Source: an uncultured Planctomycetaceae bacterium (GTDB lineage Bacteria > Planctomycetota > Planctomycetia > Planctomycetales > Planctomycetaceae). From it: 14,513 nucleotides of DNA. The stretch spans positions 1 through 14,513 of the forward strand of contig CAIXQV010000940.1 in NCBI GenBank assembly GCA_903921605.1, given 5' to 3'. The translations under genes and the position numbers were made by a program. Of this stretch, positions 13,554 through 14,513 are shown one piece after another (positions within the stretch are counted from its first letter, which is position 1; each line of letters opens with the position of its first letter). Under the pieces are notes generated by a model that searched no databases, had not been told where the DNA came from, and saw nothing but the letters and a program-made list of their open reading frames with translations.

Positions 13554-13596
13554 AAATTCGGCATATCCCCATAGGGTGGGATCAAACGTACACTTC
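13554..13596 (-). promoter_or_regulatory. Candidate regulatory site upstream of PilZ copy 2
   Basis: Minus strand: GAAGTG (13596-13591), 15 nt, CCTATGGG (13575-13568), 6 nt, CCGAATTT (13561-13554), matching the site at 12649-12607 in blocks and spacing. It lies about 100 nt before the TTG start of copy 2. A small hairpin (TGGAG/CTCCA, 13541-13554) abuts its downstream edge on the transcript side; copy 1 has no equivalent directly there. Confidence 0.5.
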
Positions 13597-13645
13597 TCGC
13601 AACCGGGAAGACACTTGCGCGTGACTCGATCTCTGAGCCGGGCAA

Positions 13646-14513
13646 TCAGCTCACCTCAGTCAGTCGTTTCACCAGAATCGTCGCATAGCTGCCGCGAGGA
13701 AGCTCAAACGCCAGCGTGAGCTTCCTCCGCTGCGGATGGAGGTCATCATCAGACGTCTGACACTGAAGTCCTGCCGGTCGAATGATGGCGCGGCGCAGGC
13801 CTTTGGAGAAAAAGCTGTCGCGAGGATACTTCACGCGGATTTCGCGCAGCTCGATTTGCTCCGCTTTCAATACTTCGTCGAGAAGATCTCCGATCATTCC
13901 TTCCGGACGCTCAATCCTCGCACAGGGCAACGGAAGTTCGGTCTGCAGCAATGTCTCGATCTCTTGCGTACCGGGGTTCATCGGAAAGACGCAACGACCA
14001 CTGAGCAAATCGAACGGCTGCAGCGAACCGGGATCGCAAACAGCATCCTGGAAGCGAGTCAGCAGTCGATTCCACAAGGCCGACTGAAACGCCGACAGAT
14101 AGAGACCTCTCAAGTCCACACTGATTCGCGCCAGTGCGCCGCGGTAGTCTGGATCTTTGCCAACCTTCACCTTGTCCGACATATAGGTCACGATGCTGCG
14201 ACGCGAAGAGCGATCCAGTTGCTGCTGACATTCGGGCCATTGTCCCCATAGTTCGCGAAGAAGAGCCTTCTGCTGTTTCTCTGCGGACGGATCATTCACA
14301 TGAGGATCCGCCAGCGCTAACCAGAGTGCTCGCTCCCAGTTTCCCAGACACCAGGCACGAGCGATCCATTCGCCGGACACACCCAGTGAACCAAATCGCT
14401 GATCGTCGAAATAGTTTGGCAGGCCAGTGCTTTGAACCTGAGCAATCGCGGCTTCTGCACGCTGGATCTCGTCCGCTGTCATATCACGCAGCACAAGCTG
14501 AAACCGATTGCCA
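13646..14513 (-). CDS. truD: tRNA pseudouridine(13) synthase TruD, C-terminal part (cut by window edge)
   Basis: Isomerises U13 of certain tRNAs to pseudouridine. Reading continues without a stop to the window edge; the first visible residues, GNRFQLVLRDM, match the TruD block just before its insertion domain, so the GTG at 14494 is not the start. Next comes the TruD signature GLPNYFDDQRFGSLG (residues 23-37 counted from that GTG). Then follow the TRUD insertion domain (about 38-190) with LSAFQSALWNRLL, and the C-terminal catalytic-domain return ending in LAFELPRGSYATILVKRLTE. The catalytic Asp motif (GxKDKxA-type) lies beyond the right edge and cannot be checked. 288 residues are visible. 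The gap of about 190 bp downstream to PilZ copy 2 contains a candidate regulatory motif. Confidence 0.92.
   Translation of the reverse strand, partial: GNRFQLVLRDMTADEIQRAEAAIAQVQSTGLPNYFDDQRFGSLGVSGEWIARAWCLGNWERALWLALADPHVNDPSAEKQQKALLRELWGQWPECQQQLDRSSRRSIVTYMSDKVKVGKDPDYRGALARISVDLRGLYLSAFQSALWNRLLTRFQDAVCDPGSLQPFDLLSGRCVFPMNPGTQEIETLLQTELPLPCARIERPEGMIGDLLDEVLKAEQIELREIRVKYPRDSFFSKGLRRAIIRPAGLQCQTSDDDLHPQRRKLTLAFELPRGSYATILVKRLTEVS

Overview
The window looks like chromosomal DNA of a planctomycete (Planctomycetota, probably Planctomycetaceae sensu lato). This is an inference. It rests on moderate GC, loosely packed monocistronic genes, a Tat-exported protein of a type I associate with planctomycetes, a compact soluble Hanks-type kinase, a FabI variant with a divergent active-site segment, and interspersed REP-like hairpins. 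No rRNA, tRNA or CRISPR array is visible.

Layout, left to right: selO (protein AMPylase, +); a Y1/HUH IS200-like or RAYT transposase (+) bracketed by inverted two-hairpin REP elements; asnB (+), convergent with hisC (-); an intergenic region with a second, sequence-unrelated REP-like hairpin; a Tat-signal protein of unknown function (+); a soluble Ser/Thr kinase (+); a PilT-like ATPase (+); a FabI-type enoyl-ACP reductase (+); a GlpF-like channel (+). These meet a minus-strand block of two paralogous PilZ-domain genes and the C-terminal part of truD, which runs off the right edge.

The genes do not form one pathway. Most are housekeeping or metabolic: asparagine and histidine synthesis, fatty-acid elongation, glycerol uptake, tRNA pseudouridylation, redox-linked AMPylation. 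The kinase, PilT ATPase and PilZ pair could form a loose surface-motility and c-di-GMP signalling neighbourhood, but they are not one operon.

Two structures are not explained by ordinary gene annotation. (1) Two 47-nt composite elements lie in opposite orientation either side of the transposase. Each is a GAAT-loop hairpin, a 7-nt linker, GTAG, then an 8-bp hairpin with a TTYA loop. They have the same length and architecture but different stem sequences, which suggests compensatory change. This is the signature of a REP/RAYT system, and a further GTAG-footed hairpin of the same geometry lies 3.3 kb away. (2) A bipartite motif with fixed spacing (minus strand GAAGTG-N15-CCTATGGG-N6-CCGAATTT) lies upstream of both PilZ paralogues, in otherwise dissimilar leaders. 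It is a candidate shared regulatory site.
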